Source of the DNA: Sorghum bicolor
Lineage: Eukaryota > Streptophyta > Magnoliopsida > Poales > Poaceae
Length of the DNA stretch: 64,000 nucleotides
Assembly (NCBI RefSeq): GCF_000003195.3
Contig: NC_012871.2
Coordinates: 13,399,682-13,463,681 of the forward strand
Reading direction: 5' to 3'
Part shown: positions 10,143 through 22,700 of the stretch, piece by piece
How positions within the stretch are numbered: position 1 is the first letter of the stretch
Layout of the letters: each line of letters opens with the position of its first letter
Position numbers and translations under genes: made by a program
Notes under the pieces: generated by a model
Told to the model about the DNA's origin: nothing
Database searches by the model: none
The model's input: only the letters and a program-made list of their open reading frames with translations

Positions 10143-11777
10143 ATGCCGATGCGTACTCGCGGATCTGAGGGAGCTGGGACATCCCAGGGAGGGGATGATA
10201 TCCCCAACCCTCCACCTGCTCCACCTTCTTTGGCTGACGCCATTGCTGTTCTGCTAAGTGCCACAACTGACAACGCTCGCTTGCTACGCGAGCTAGCACA
10301 GCGTCAACCACACCCTGCTCCAAACTTCAGGGCACCGCGCAACGGGGACGGAGAGACTCGGTATGTGGACTTTACCGAGACCAGGCCCCCGGTGTTCACT
10401 AAGGCCGATGAGCCTTTAGAAGCAGATGACTGGCTCCGAACTATGGAGCATAAGTTCAGTTTGATTCAGTGTTCAGAAACTCAGAAGCCCCTGTTTGCAG
10501 CTCAGCAGCTTCGGGGAGCTGCAGGTGCCTGGTGGGAGAACTTCTTAGCTATTCAAGCTCCCGGTCACCAGGTTACCTGGACCGAGTTTAAGGACGCGTT
10601 TCGCGCCCACTACATCCCCGAAGGGCTCATGGCCATGAAGGCCGAAGAGTTTCTCGCCTTGCAGCAAGGCGATAAAAGTGTTATGGAGTATGTGGCAAGG
10701 TTTAATCATCTCTCTCAGTATGCCACGGACCATGTGAACACTGACAGAAAGAAGAAAGCCTGTTTCATGCGTGGTCTAAATACTAAACTTCAGACCATGA
10801 TGACCACCTGCCAAAATGTTACCTTCTATGAGGCGGTAAATATTGCCATCGCCTCTGAGGAAAAGAATAGAAAACACAAGGAAGCCAAGAAGAAGGCTGC
10901 TTCCTCCTCTTTCTCTGGTCGCGGTCAAAAGCGCCAGAGGATCATTTATCATCCACAGGGCCACGGACGCTTCCCAGCGCCGTCACCGTATCGTGGTCCT
11001 TTCTCCCCTCCACAGTACAGACCCGGGCAGCAGGTATACTCTCGACCTACTGCCATTACTCTTGCACCACGTCAGCCGAACACCCCAGGTGTTCGCCCCA
11101 CTGCTCTGCCCAGCCACAATTACCCTTGCTTCAATTGTGGTAAGCCTGGGCATTTCTCTAAAGAGTGCCCTTTTCCCCGCCAAACCAACCCTACTTTCCA
11201 AAGGCCGCCTATGGGCCAACCCCAGCCGAGTCAGTTCAGGACTGGGGCTCAGAAAGGGCAACAGGTACAGAAAGGTAGACCGGTAAAGAAGACAGGGCAA
11301 GTCTTCCATACTGAAGTGGAGACGATTCCAGAGGGTGAACCAGTGATGATGGGTACGTTTCCTGTTGCGAAACATCCTGCTTTAATGCTCTTCGATTCTG
11401 GTGCATCTCATACATTCATTAATCGCACCTTTGTGTTAAAGCATGGTATACCCATTGGGGAAACACAAGATCATTTTTATATACAGTCGCCAGGAGGACG
11501 GCTGATGTCCAAAGAAATGGTTCACCAAGTACCCATCGAATTTGGTGGGCATAATTTTCCTACTAGCATGATTGTTCTTAAGGACCAAGAAATTGATGTC
11601 ATCTTAGGCATGAACTGGATGGCACAACGAGGGGTTGTGCTGGACACTTTGCATCGAACCATTAAAATCCCATTGCCCAATGAGAATTCTTATTTGCTAA
11701 TTCAATTAGTTACTCCCAAACGGACAATTGGGCAAGTTCATGCCGCAAATGTGTCTGAAGTTAAAGATACCCGGTAG
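10143..11777 (+). CDS. Element 2 Gag and protease
   Basis: The 544-aa frame holds, in order, a low-complexity N-terminus, a retrotransposon Gag domain (about residues 85-200, with an [13 protein letters not shown] motif), a basic linker, a CCHC zinc knuckle [14 protein letters not shown] (about 327-340) and an aspartic protease with the catalytic FDSGASHTF (about 415). Gag forms the particle, the knuckle binds RNA, and the protease matures the polyprotein. It closes with TAG at 11775-11777. The RT sequence begins a few bases before this stop in the -1 frame, whereas related elements usually run through in one frame. This may be a one-base indel or a programmed frameshift. Confidence 0.88.
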   Translation: MPMRTRGSEGAGTSQGGDDIPNPPPAPPSLADAIAVLLSATTDNARLLRELAQRQPHPAPNFRAPRNGDGETRYVDFTETRPPVFTKADEPLEADDWLRTMEHKFSLIQCSETQKPLFAAQQLRGAAGAWWENFLAIQAPGHQVTWTEFKDAFRAHYIPEGLMAMKAEEFLALQQGDKSVMEYVARFNHLSQYATDHVNTDRKKKACFMRGLNTKLQTMMTTCQNVTFYEAVNIAIASEEKNRKHKEAKKKAASSSFSGRGQKRQRIIYHPQGHGRFPAPSPYRGPFSPPQYRPGQQVYSRPTAITLAPRQPNTPGVRPTALPSHNYPCFNCGKPGHFSKECPFPRQTNPTFQRPPMGQPQPSQFRTGAQKGQQVQKGRPVKKTGQVFHTEVETIPEGEPVMMGTFPVAKHPALMLFDSGASHTFINRTFVLKHGIPIGETQDHFYIQSPGGRLMSKEMVHQVPIEFGGHNFPTSMIVLKDQEIDVILGMNWMAQRGVVLDTLHRTIKIPLPNENSYLLIQLVTPKRTIGQVHAANVSEVKDTR

Positions 11778-12352
11778 TTCGAGATTTTCCGGATGTATTT
11801 CCTGAAGACTTACCAGGTCTACCTCCGGACCGGGATGTACAATTCAGTATAGAATTGAAACCAGGAACAGCCCCAATATCTCGAAGGGCCTACAGAATGG
11901 CACCGAAAGAGCTGGCCGAATTAAAAACCCAATTACAAGAGTTGTTACAGAAAGGTTTTATTCAGCCCAGTTCTTCTCCATGGGGTTGCCCAGCCTTGTT
12001 TGTGAAAAAGAAAGATCAAACATTAAGGCTGTGTGTCGACTATCGTCCCCTAAATGAGGTGACGATTAAGAATAAGTACCCATTGCCCCGCATTGACTTA
12101 TTGTTTGACCAACTAGCTGGGGCCAAAGTATTCTCAAAAATTGACTTGAGATCAGGGTACCACCAAATTAAAATTAGGCCGGAAGATGTGCCCAAGACAG
12201 CTTTCACAACCCGTTACGGGCTATATGAATACTTGGTGATGTCCTTTGGGTTGACCAATGCACCGGCCCATTTCATGTACCTGATGAACTCTGTCTTCAT
12301 GCCAGAACTAGATAAATTTGTTGTAGTCTTTATTGACGACATTTTGATTTAA
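11770..12352 (+). pseudogene. Element 2 reverse transcriptase, N-terminal and palm part
   Basis: In the -1 frame relative to gag, family-typical pol sequence begins at about 11770 ([17 protein letters not shown] region). RT blocks follow: [35 protein letters not shown] and the active site FIDDILI. TAA at 12350-12352 falls where relatives have Tyr in the I-Y-S-K-T stretch, so it looks like a nonsense change. The same frame resumes directly after it. Confidence 0.88.
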
Positions 12353-14164
12353 TCCAAAACTAAGAAAGAACATGCTGAACATTTGAGGGTCGTGCTGACT
12401 CGTCTCAGGGAACATCAGCTATACGCCAAGTTCAGCAAATGTGAGTTCTGGCTGGACAAAGTCCATTTCCTGGGGCATGTGTTATCAGCGGAGGGAGTCG
12501 CTGTAGACCCAGGCAAGGTAGAAGATGTGTTGAATTGGAAACCCCCGACTACGGTACATGAGGTCCGTAGTTTTCTGGGTATGGCGGGATATTACCGTCG
12601 TTTTATCCCGGACTTTTCCAGAGTCGCCAAACCAATCACAACCTTGCTCAAAAATCAAACCAAGTTTGTTTGGTCACCCCAATGTGAGCAAGCCTTTCAG
12701 ACTCTGAAAAGGTTGTTGACAACTGCACCTGTCTTAGCCCAGCCAGATATTGAAAAACCCTTTGATGTATATTGTGATGCATCAGGGATCGGGATAGGCT
12801 GTGTGCTAATGCAGGAGGGTCGCGTAATTGCATATGCTTCCAGACAACTCAAACCCCATGAAGAGAATTACCCGACCCATGATCTTGAACTAGCTGCCGT
12901 GGTACATGCATTAAAGATCTGGCGTCATTATCTGTTGGGGAACACATGTCATCTATATACAGATCACAAAAGCTTGAAGTATATCTTTACTCAAGCTGAG
13001 CTTAATATGCTCCAGCGAAGGTGGCTAGAATTAATTAAAGATTACGACCTTGAGGTGCATTATCACCCTGGCAAGGCAAATGTAGTAGCTGATGCCCTCA
13101 GTCGTAAGGCTCACTGCAATTGCGTAACAATGATGCCTAGAGACATAACTTTGTGCCAAGAGCTAGAGAACTTGGGAATAGAAATGATTTCCCAAGGAAG
13201 CCTTGCCAATCTAAAGATCGATTTCAATCTCGAAGCTCAAATCATAAAGGCACAAAAAGAAAACAAAGGCATGAGACATCTTAAAGAGAAGATTTCTAAT
13301 AAAGCACCCACAGACTTTAAGGTGGATGATGCAGGAGTAATTTGGTTCAAGAACCGGTTAGTGGTTCCAAAGGTACCTGAGCTACGTCAACAAATCCTGG
13401 ATGAAGCTCATACCACAAGGTATTCTATTCATCCGGGAAGCAACAAGATGTATCAGGACCTAAAGCAAAGGTTTTGGTGGACAAAAATGAAGATAGAGAT
13501 AGCTCGTTATGTGGCCCAATGTGACACCTGCCGAAAAGTCAAAGCTATTCATCTCAAGTCCGCTGGGGAGTTGCAACCTTTGCCTATCCCCGCATGGAAA
13601 TGGGATGACATAAGTATGGATTTCATAGTAGGATTGCCCAAGACGGCCAAGGGCTTTGATTCAATTTGGGTCATAGTAGATCGTCTCACCAAAACAGCAC
13701 ATTTTCTGCCTGTAAAGCTATTGTATCCTGCCTCCACCTATGCTAAGATTTATTTCGACCGTATCCTAAGTCTGCATGGGGTGCCAAAGACAATAGTGTC
13801 TGATAGAGGCACACAATTTGTCTCCCAATTCTGGAAATGTTTACATGAGTCCCTGGGCACTAAGCTTTTATACAGCACAGCCTACCACCCTCAAACCGGT
13901 GGGCAAACTGAAAGGGTGAATCAAACCCTAGAAGATCTATTAAGATCTTGTGCCCTGAATTTTCCAGATAAGTGGGATGACTGCTTGCCTCTAGCAGAAT
14001 TTTCCTACAATAATAGCTATCAAGAGAGTATCAAAATGGCTCCCTTTGAGGCACTGTATGGTCGCCGATGTCGAACTCCGTTACACTGGTCGGAACCTGG
14101 AGAAAGATGGTTCTTCGGAGTTGACTTAGTGAAAGAGACTGAGAACAAAGTGAAACAAATCTAG
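12353..14164 (+). pseudogene. Element 2 RT end, RNase H and integrase
   Basis: It continues the pol frame after the TAA. It holds the RT thumb/connection ([19 protein letters not shown]), an RNase H ([25 protein letters not shown]), the integrase zinc region (two His before CDTC) and the catalytic core with Asp in SMDFIVGLP, Asp in VSDRGTQF and Glu in [12 protein letters not shown] at 14162-14164 interrupts just before NNLKVAQSRQK, where relatives often have Gln or Arg, so CAG to TAG is likely. Without read-through the chromodomain tail is lost. Confidence 0.88.
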
Positions 14165-14674
14165 AATAACTTGAAAGTTGCTCAGTCCCGACAGAAAAGT
14201 TACGCTAATAAAAGACGTCGACCATTAAAGTTCGCCAAAGGTGATCATGTGTATTTGAAAGTATCCCCAATGAAAGGAGTAAATCGTTTTGGTGTTAAAG
14301 GCAAGTTAGCGCCTCGTTACATTGGTCCATTTCCAATCATTGACCGATGTGGACAGGTCGCTTACCGCCTTAAACTGCCTGAACGATTATCCGGGGTGCA
14401 TAATGTGTTCCATGTGTCTCAACTGAAAAAGTGTCTTCGGGTACCAGACCGAGTTCAAGATATTGAAGATGTAGAACTTGAACCAGATCTAACTTATTCG
14501 GAGTATCCTATCCGAGTATTGGATCAGAAAGATAGAGTTACTCGAAGAACAACCACCAAATGGTACAAGGTACAATGGAGCCAGCACTCTGAAGAGGAAG
14601 CCACCTGGGAATCTGAAGATTACTTGCTAGAGAATTTCCCTGAATTCCACGCTTCTCTTCAGGACAACATATGA
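14165..14674 (+). CDS. Element 2 integrase C-terminus with GPY/F module and chromodomain
   Basis: The same frame continues after the TAG. It holds the GPY/F-like module (APRYIGPFPII), the VFHVSQLKKC motif and then a chromodomain (about 14505-14640) with the VQW aromatic and an E-A-T-W-E end. The first cage aromatic of HP1-type chromodomains is replaced by Ile, as in group II chromodomains of plant chromoviruses. Such domains are thought to steer integration to particular chromatin. It ends at TGA 14672-14674, about 190 bp before the purine tract. Confidence 0.85.
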   Translation, partial: NNLKVAQSRQKSYANKRRRPLKFAKGDHVYLKVSPMKGVNRFGVKGKLAPRYIGPFPIIDRCGQVAYRLKLPERLSGVHNVFHVSQLKKCLRVPDRVQDIEDVELEPDLTYSEYPIRVLDQKDRVTRRTTTKWYKVQWSQHSEEEATWESEDYLLENFPEFHASLQDNI

Positions 14675-14865
14675 TAAATAAAGAGTGTACTCTAGTGAAG
14701 GAAAAGAGTCGCCAGAGCCATGTACTTAATGTACATATATGCTTATAATGGAGTGTTTTCCCCAACTTCTTGCCTTATGGGAAAGTTGAAGACGAAAGAG
14801 TTTTGACAAATTTCCTTTTCCATTGCTTACCCTAAGGTTTTAAATCTCGGGGACGAGATTTCTTT

Positions 14866-14877
14866 AAGGGGGAAGGG
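14866..14877 (+). other. Polypurine tract of element 2
   Basis: AAGGGGGAAGGG lies one base before the 3' LTR and is the expected plus-strand primer. Confidence 0.85.
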
Positions 14878-14878
14878 C

Positions 14879-17800
14879 TGTAACATCCCCGATGTTATGG
14901 TTACTAAAAACGGATCATGTCATCATGAGCATTGCAAAGCATATTTGTTAAGCACATTAGTATGCATCAACTTAAAACAAGTTTACTTTGATTGCTTGAG
15001 CTTAGGGAGGTAGAGTGTGCTTATGTGGTGTGTTGATGCTTGTGTGGTTGCTAAAAACCCTAGGGTGGAAGATTTCCGAGAGCAAGGGGGGGGGAAACCC
15101 TGATTTTTGGATCCTAGATTTGCCCCCTTTTGCATAAGTCAAAAACCAAGCAAAATTTGAGGTTGAGTTCAAAAGCAAAGTTGTAGCTCTTGGCAAGATG
15201 TACAACTTTGGTGTTTTGAGTTTTTGAAGTTTCAACACAAAATTCAAAGTAATTTTGAAAATACAGATTTCCAGAAAGTGTCCCCTTTTCCAACTTAAAC
15301 CCCCAAATCAAAATCCATTTGGAATTTTAAAAGGTGGTCAACATGAAAGTTGTAGAGCACAAAAAGTTGAGCAACTTTCGTGTTGGGAGTTTTTCAAGTT
15401 GTTATGCAAAATCAAAAGTAATTTTGGAAATCCTGTTTTGTCCCCAATTCAAAAATTTGAATTTCTTTGAATTGAGTTCAATTTCAAAACTGTTTGGCCA
15501 AATTAGCTATTTTCTACTCAGAATCAGCCCTGGCCACCAAAAGATGATTTGTAGCTTATAAAATTTGGAACAACTTTTGTTTTCACACAAATTTGACTCC
15601 AGTTCAAATTTCGGCTGAATTTCACAAAGTCCAGAAAAGAGGGGATAAGGGTCTCCTACAGTGACCCGATAGGGATCACCGGCTCCCTGTCCAGCACGGC
15701 CGCCGCGCGCGCAGCGCCGCGTGCGCGCGCGCAGGCACGCAGCCTGCCTGCCTGCCTGCTAGCGTCGCCAGGCGACGTGGATGCCTCGGACTTGCTTTCC
15801 CCTCCACTTGAGCGCAGCGTGGACGACGCCGTGCACTCCCTCCGTCCTGAGCCAAGGAACCCGACGAGCCCTTCTCTTCCAAATTCGCCATAACCACTCC
15901 TTCCTGAGCCAAATTGAGTACTCTGCCGTATTCGCCACCTCCTTGCGGACCCAGAGCACCCCCGAGCTCACTCCCTAACCCCCTCAAACGCCAGAGCTTC
16001 TCCTTCTTCTCTAAGTCCGGCCGGCGTCACCGCCGTGGAACCCTTCACGTGAGCACGTTGCTCCAATCGGTACCACGCCTTACCAGCGATCGTTTCGAAC
16101 TCCTCTCGTTTCCCCGATGCTCATGCGCTCGCTTCTTCTTCCTGGACGTGAGCAGGACCCCCGGAACGACTTCGCCGGAGCCGAAGCATCCGCCCGACCG
16201 CACGGCCACCGTCGCCAAGCCTCTCTACTGCTTCTCCCGCCGTGGTGATGTGAGCACCATGAGCCCCACTTCTTCCCGGACCTCCCGGACCTGCTGGTTC
16301 ACGCTCTACCGAACCCTCGTGCCCGGTCCTCGGCGACCGACGCGGCCGTCCGCCATTTGTGTGGTTGAGGTGGAAAGAGAGCGGGAGAGCGTCCGGGAGT
16401 GGTAGCTTTGGAGTCGCAGGGTTGACGCGGTGCTGGTGCGCATGCGCGCGGGGGCCGAGGAACTCGCTAACGGTCGCCGGAGCGGCGGCAGCACCGCCGT
16501 GAGCGAGGGAGGCGAAACTGACGAGCGGGACCCGCTCGTCAGTGACCATGCGGAGAGGGGAGCGCGCGCGCGGCGCCCGCGTGGGCCGAGCAAAGCAGGC
16601 CGGCCTGCGGGCCGATTTCCCAACCGCGTGCTGCAGTGACTTTTCCTTTTTCCTTTTTGTGCAGTTTTTGCTACATGTTTGAATTTGTGTAATAATTCGT
16701 GTGTTAATCCAAAAATCATGGAAATTTTTGTGTAGATTCTCTGAAATAAGTAGGACCCAAGAAAAATATTAAGTTCTGTTTTCTAGTGGTTTACAAGTAT
16801 ATAAAAATTGCCTCTTTTATCTAATGAATAAAACTTCTATGAATTTTAGTAATTTATTAGAGTGTCCAAAAATCACCAAAAATTGTGGAGAGCCTCTGAG
16901 TGGTATTCCCTGGCTCCACACAAAATTTGGTGGCATTTGGATAATATTTGATTAAAATATTAATAAATCCTTATTTAGTACTTATATAATAATTCCAAAA
17001 TAATTAGATAGTGATTAGTGAAATCCTCATAATTAGGGTTGAATGATTTTGGGGATTGTGTGATGACCTGAGGTCATTAACCCTAATGACGTTTGGCATT
17101 TTATTATTGTTTAGCCTTAATGCTTAATTACTGTCATTAGCAGTTGATTAAGAATTAATTAAGGTAATAGGATTAATAATTAGTTAATTCAGGTTAATTA
17201 TGAATTAAAAGAGATTTTACTTTACAGATGCAACCTCTTGGGTAAAAACATTAAGATGCTAAACAACTTTATTTAGTGATAATTCTGTATTGCATTAGGA
17301 AAACAAATTGTACTTGATTCGGTCCTTTTTGCACATTTGTCATACGCATATCATGAGCATTCATCATTTTGCGTATAGTGTCCGTGACCGAAGGAGCGCC
17401 CGTGGAACCGAACCCCGAGGTCGGTGCTCCATTCGAAGAAGTAGGATCCGAGACTTGGGAAGTCTCCGAGGGTCCCTCTCTGCCCTGCAACCAAGGCAAG
17501 CCCCGGATGCATTAACCCCTCCTTGGATGTTTTAAATCTTTTATCACTTATGAATTGAAAATGCTGCATTAGATAGTTGAGAATTGGGTTAACCTACTTG
17601 CTGCATTTACTGCCTTGATATTTGTTATCTTGTCCTTGGCACCTGTTTTACTTTAAAAACTGCGTAGTGATGCTTAGCCCTGCTACTAGATAGGTTTTCA
17701 AGCAAAGTTTGAAGGGTTGTTGTGGAATACACTTTTGATCAATGATGTTTCAATTTGAGACCGGTCGGTGGACTTGCTTTAAGAATGGAGTCTTAAAGTA

Positions 17801-18126
17801 GTGTCTCCAACTGTGTCGAGTAAGGACCGTTCCGTTGATGGCCTGCTGGGTTGAGAATTTATAGTACTAGCCACTTGCCCTCGGTAAGCCCGGTCTTGTG
17901 ATCCCTCGACGCGAACAGCTACTCGCGCACTGGGAGTGGAAAGATGGCGAGAGTAACGTGTGCCCACCTTACGGATCTGAGATGACCGAAAAACATCTAG
18001 ATCGGCTGTAGGATGGTGGGGTACTGTGCTCTCGGGTGCCGCGAACCTGGTCAAATTTGGGAAGAGCCTGACTTGGGTTGATATATGCAAGATTTGGTTC
18101 TACATATGTCGGGTGGTTAGGAACTC
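14879..18126 (+). repeat. Element 2 3' LTR, left part
   Basis: It matches 4632 to about 7870 of the 5' LTR with few differences. Examples are AAAAACGG for AAAAAGGG near the start, one extra CCTG near 15750, and scattered substitutions. It breaks at GGTTAGGAACTC, where element 3 entered. Confidence 0.95.
18122..18126. repeat. Target-site duplication of element 3 (AACTC), left copy
   Basis: AACTC stands directly left of element 3 and again directly right (28314-28318). The intact 5' LTR of element 2 has a single AACTC at the matching place. Confidence 0.97.
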
Positions 18127-18586
18127 TGTCGACGAAAGCTGGTCGGCAGTCTATCTTGGGGTATACCCTCGGTAGTAGTTTATCGGTAGACGGTGCGCAA
18201 ACTACGAACTCGATGGTGACGCAAGACACGGACAAGCTTTTTATCCAGGTTCGGCCGCCGAGTTGGCGTAATACCTACGTCCTGCGTCTGGTTGTATTGA
18301 TTTGTGCTGAGAGAATATGATGTCCTAGGGGGGTCCCTTGCCCCTCCTTATATAGTCTGGAGGGCAGGGTTACAGATCTAGAAACTAATCCTAGTCAGTT
18401 ACAATTGCCATGGATAATTCGATGTCAATTCCTATTCTAACCGACTAGAATCCTGCTTGATCTCCACATCTTGTTTCCTTGCGCGAAACTCCAGGTTGTC
18501 GGATCAAGCCTTGAACTCGTCTCGTAATGGACCAAGCCTCCTGGCCGAAGTCTAGCCGTAAGGGTATAGGGGTTTATACCCCCACA
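18127..18586 (-). repeat. Element 3 3' LTR
   Basis: TGTCGACGAAAGC to CCCCCACA as read on plus. A minus-strand tract reading GCTCGGGGACTAGC abuts it at 18587-18600 and serves as the likely polypurine tract. Confidence 0.95.
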
Positions 18587-18588
18587 GC

Positions 18589-19346
18589 TAGTCCCCGAGC
18601 ACCATGTATTGTGATGTAACACGCCGTCTTGAGCTTCTTCGATCAGTGTGGCTTGACGTCTTCAATAAGCAGGAAAGTCGCCCGAACAGTTGCAACGGTA
18701 TTTTGACCAACTCAAAAGACAGTTGATCAACATTGACATCGAAGAAGCAGGTTGTTCGAAGAATGCATGGTGCTCTTAAAAAAAATTTCTTTCTTGGTGA
18801 AGTGTGCCCACTTTACCTTTTTGAAAGGTATAAACATCAAAAAAGCAAGCAAATTCACCGCTAGGTGAAGTGTGCCCACTTAGTCCCCGAGCCTGGTAGT
18901 AGGTGACGTAGGCACGTGGAGCCAGGGTCAAAAGAAAATTCCCCAAAGTAGTTTTGAGACTGAGATGCATCGCTAGATGCATCGTACCGATGTAGTCCCC
19001 GAGCTTGCTGGAAGGCGAAGTATGAGCCTTGTAGCAAGGTCTAAAGTGAATTTACCAGTCCCCGAGCATGTCATGCTCGTCTGCAATTGAAGAGACCAAT
19101 CGACCAGTCCCCAAGCACTAAGTGTGCTCCTTGGAATTATATGTTGCTATACCGTACGACCAGTCCCCGAGCGTCGAGTGCTCGGTGGTCGGTGCATGCT
19201 TTAAAGCTTTGAGCTGATAGACTGGGCGACCAGTCCCCGAGCGTCGAGTGCTCGGTGGTCGATGCAGTCCTTGAAGTTCCGAGCTGATAGACTGGGCGAC
19301 CAGTCCCCGAGCGTCGAGTGCTCGGTGGTCGGTGCAGTCCCCGGAT
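18589..19346 (+). repeat. Array of polypurine-tract-like motifs in element 3
   Basis: The 12-mer [TC]AGTCCCCGAGC (minus: GCTCGGGGACT) occurs at 18589, 18881, 18993, 19056, 19105 (one mismatch), 19161, 19231 and 19301, with a partial copy at 19335. The copies at 19161, 19231 and 19301 lie in exact 70-bp tandem units that also carry GAGTGCTCGGTGGTC, which makes small inverted repeats. An 18-bp repeat (GGTGAAGTGTGCCCACTT) occurs at 18796 and 18864. The copy next to the LTR is in the functional tract position. Confidence 0.85.
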
Positions 19347-19630
19347 TGTTGACTCACTGGCGTATGTGTCTTCTTATTTTTGAAAAGATCTTTCCAGTTA
19401 AAGTTGACGTGACGACGCCTCCTGACGGGGTGTCAGACGGATGCATGAAAAGTTGCGCCTGACAACTGTACAGCCGCCCTTTGCATGGTTTGAGAAAAGG
19501 AAACCATCAATTGGTACGAAAACTCCGCCGCATTAATTGTCTATAATCATTGTAAACCGAAACGCCGCGTCCGCCGCATGGCCTGCCCACTTCCCGAGAA
19601 TACAGGAAGTGGGAGAGGTGGAGTTGCGGG

Positions 19631-19638
19631 CTATAAGA
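19631..19638 (+). promoter_or_regulatory. TATA box of the antisense gene in element 3
   Basis: CTATAAGA lies 112 bp before the ATG at 19750, with a C-rich leader between. It is the best TATA candidate upstream of the multi-exon gene. Confidence 0.55.
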
Positions 19639-19749
19639 GCCTAATAGTTCCGCCTGTACCGCTTACCCTGCCATTGCCTTCAAACCTTCCACTCTCATCT
19701 CCTCCAATCTCCTGCATCTTCCTAACTTAAGCCCACATTCGCACCTCTA

Positions 19750-22700
19750 ATGGCGAAGAGCGACTCCAGGAAGAGGGCCGAACTAATGGCCAAGGAGTGG
19801 AAGAAGTCTCGCAGCACCACAAAATCTCTTGGTGACCTCGTCGATATGGGGCTTCTGCACGGCCCGGAGCTCGGCGGCTGGAGGGCACCGGAGGGGGAGA
19901 GCTACCCCGACCCTCGCGCCGGTGAGATCGTCGTATTTGAAGATTTCATTAAGAGGGGTTTTGGTGTTCCTGTTCATCCTTTTCTTCAAGGTCTTCTTTT
20001 GTATTATGAGATCAGGATTTGCAATCTGCACCCGAACTCAATTCTCCTCATTTCCACCTTTATCCACCTGTGCGAGGCCTATGTTGGCATAGAGCCGCAC
20101 TTCGATCTTTTTCGGTATCTTTTTTGCTTGAGGAAGAAAGGAGCAGTTGGAGGCTCCAAGGTTGCAGGTGGAGTATACCTCAACCTTCGTGATGGAATGA
20201 AGAATCGCTACCTGCACTGCCCATGGAACACTTCCTTGACCGAATGGTACAGGAAGTGGTTCTACATCAGGGAGGAACCGGGCAGCTCCACGTTCTGCGA
20301 CGTGGGATACATTCCTGAGAGGAGGACGAGCTGGACCGAACGCCCGGAGTTCGACGGTCCAGTGGCGGATCTCATGAAGCTGATCGACTGGTCGCGCCTG
20401 GACGGGCTTGGCGTGGTCGGCAACTTCATTTGCCGCCGGGTGATGCCCTGCCAGAAGAGGGTGCACTCGGCGTACGAGTATGCCGGAAGCGCGGACCCGA
20501 CCAGGATGCGGCCGGAGATCTTGGAGAAAGCGGAGGTACAACAGCTGTTGAACGAGCTGTTTAACTTCGCGGATGGGGGCTTCATCCGTGGCAGTGATCG
20601 GGTGCAAGCCTTCAAGTTAGGACGACCAGCACCAAAGGTATGTAGCAGATTCTGTTTTAGCATTCGTATATCGACTGCAGTTGACTCATCTCTGTTGCTT
20701 TTGCAGATCGGCGATGTCGACCGGTGCACAGTGTATGTATCACTGGCACCGGGGATGGAAAATCCTGCGGGAGAGGTCCCACCAGAGGAGGACGCTGCTC
20801 GGTGTACTCATTACACCAGCAGTGAGGAAGACCAAGCCCGCCCCGTCCCGACCTCCGAGGAGAGGGTAGCGGGGAAAAGGCCATTGCCGCAGATCCCTTG
20901 CCGACACCGGAGCTGCCGGCAGATCTACCGGCGGAGAGCAGCCAAGCACCGAAGCGTCGTCGGCTCGTGCGGATCGTCGTCGACGACGACGACGAGGAGG
21001 CTGCGCCGTCGTTGGTCCGACGGCCTCGGAGCCACCCAGACAATGCGCCGGTCGCCACTGATCGAGTGGCCAGCGGCGCCGCTGCCCCGCAAGCTGTCGA
21101 GATGGGGGCACAGGTGCCGACCGGCCGGGCGAGGAGGAGGTTCACCGCGACCCACCGTCGGTCAGACCTGTAAGTGTTCGACTTACGTATTTTGGACTCC
21201 TCTTTGACTTTTTTTTTTGAAATTTAACTTTTGTTCCTGTAGTGCGGCATCGGATGTCGACCCCGGCCAAACTGCCAGCCAGGGAACGGGCGAGCCTGCC
21301 CGCGGTTCTGGGGATGCGGCCCCCCAGACCACAGAGCAGCCAACAGCTGCAGTCGCGCCTGGGAGCACCGAGGGGCTCCCGAGCGCGGCACCGACTACGA
21401 CAAGCAGCCCGACCAGGGCTGGAGAGGCTCCCCCAACTGACTCCTCAGAGAAGGGAAGATCTCCGACCGCTCCTCCTGCCGGGGGGAGTGAAGTCCCCAC
21501 GCCGCCCCGAGCAGGAGCCTCTTCGGCTGCGGGCTCCCCAGGTCTGGTCCAAGGGCCAGTAATACCTGGGACCACCACCGGGGGTGACGCAGCACAGGAG
21601 GAGGAAACCCGGGCGGCCTCCGATGATGAGGTGGAAGAGATTGAGGGTCGTCCCCGTGATGGCCGCCAACACGTGTATGTGTGGCGCCAACGCGGGGATC
21701 ACTTTATCGGGCATGAGGAGCTCGCCGAGACCGAAGAGGCCGCCAGGGTGGAGCGCGCGGCCAAGCGCCTCGTCGACGAAGTCAAGGTAAGCGGCTTTTT
21801 GTACTGCTGTACATTCTATGCCTTGTCTTGCATGGTCGTTATATGCTTGCTTTGTAGGGCGCAATGAAAACGGCGAAGTACCAGAAACGGTGCTTTGACC
21901 AGATAGAAGGCGTCATGGCCGAGAACAAGGCCCTTGCCGCGGGGGTAGACCGGTTGCGGTCGGAGGTCGGGGAGAAGGTGGCCGAGATGAGTGCCGAGCA
22001 GCTTTGCGTACTAGTATAGTTTGCTTTGCTGACCAGTTTATGATTCACGCAGACTTGGAGGAGGAGGTGGCGCGCCTCCGACAAGAGAAGGAGCAGCTCA
22101 GCCAACAGCTCGCCGGTGCGCTGGAGTCCGGGCGGCGAGCAGGAGAGGAATTGGGTCGAAAAGACCGGGAGCTATCTGGTAATGGGTGTCGCCTTGTTGG
22201 TTGCTGCCTGCCCCTTTGTTTGTTTGGTATGCCGAAAATAACGCTTCGTTTCGTTTGCAGTGCTCAAGGTGAACGCCAAAAAGCACCTGGATGATCTGAT
22301 CAAGGACCGGGACTCCTGGAAGGTCAACTGTTGCAGGATCTGGAAAGGAGTGTCCCCGGTCCTAGACCTGATCAGTCCCGAGCTCCCGGAGAGCCAGCCC
22401 CGCGCGCCGCAGTTGACCCCGGTCGAGAAGGCGCAACGGGCGTGGGACTGGCTCCAGCAGTTTGTGAAGGACGCCGGGGAGTTTGCCGGCGCGCACGTCC
22501 TCAGCATGGTGCGCGCCCACTACCCCCTGGTCGTCTTGAGCAGGCTGGAGAAGGGGTACCCGAAGGAAGTCGGCCCACAGGAAGCGGACGAGCTTCGGGG
22601 TAGTCTGCTGGACTTGTCGTCGACAGTGATCGGCGACATCAATCTGTGCGGAACGGCCACTCCTCCAGACCAGCCGAGTTCAGATAGGTCGGCCAGGGAG

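Noticed and set aside
18127..18586. The 460-bp repeats at 18127 and 27854 as a solo LTR pair of unrelated events
   Set aside because: Both have the same orientation, bound one internal region and share one perfect target duplication, so they are the two LTRs of one element.
19161..19346. CRISPR-like array (three equal 70-bp units)
   Set aside because: The spacing sequence is part of the repeat, the setting is a plant retrotransposon, and no cas-like gene exists.
20638..20706. Continuous reading of the element 3 antisense gene through 20638-20706
   Set aside because: The 69-bp stretch is open by chance but has GTATG and TTTTGCAG borders, and its peptide is unlike the neighbouring exons; treated as an intron.
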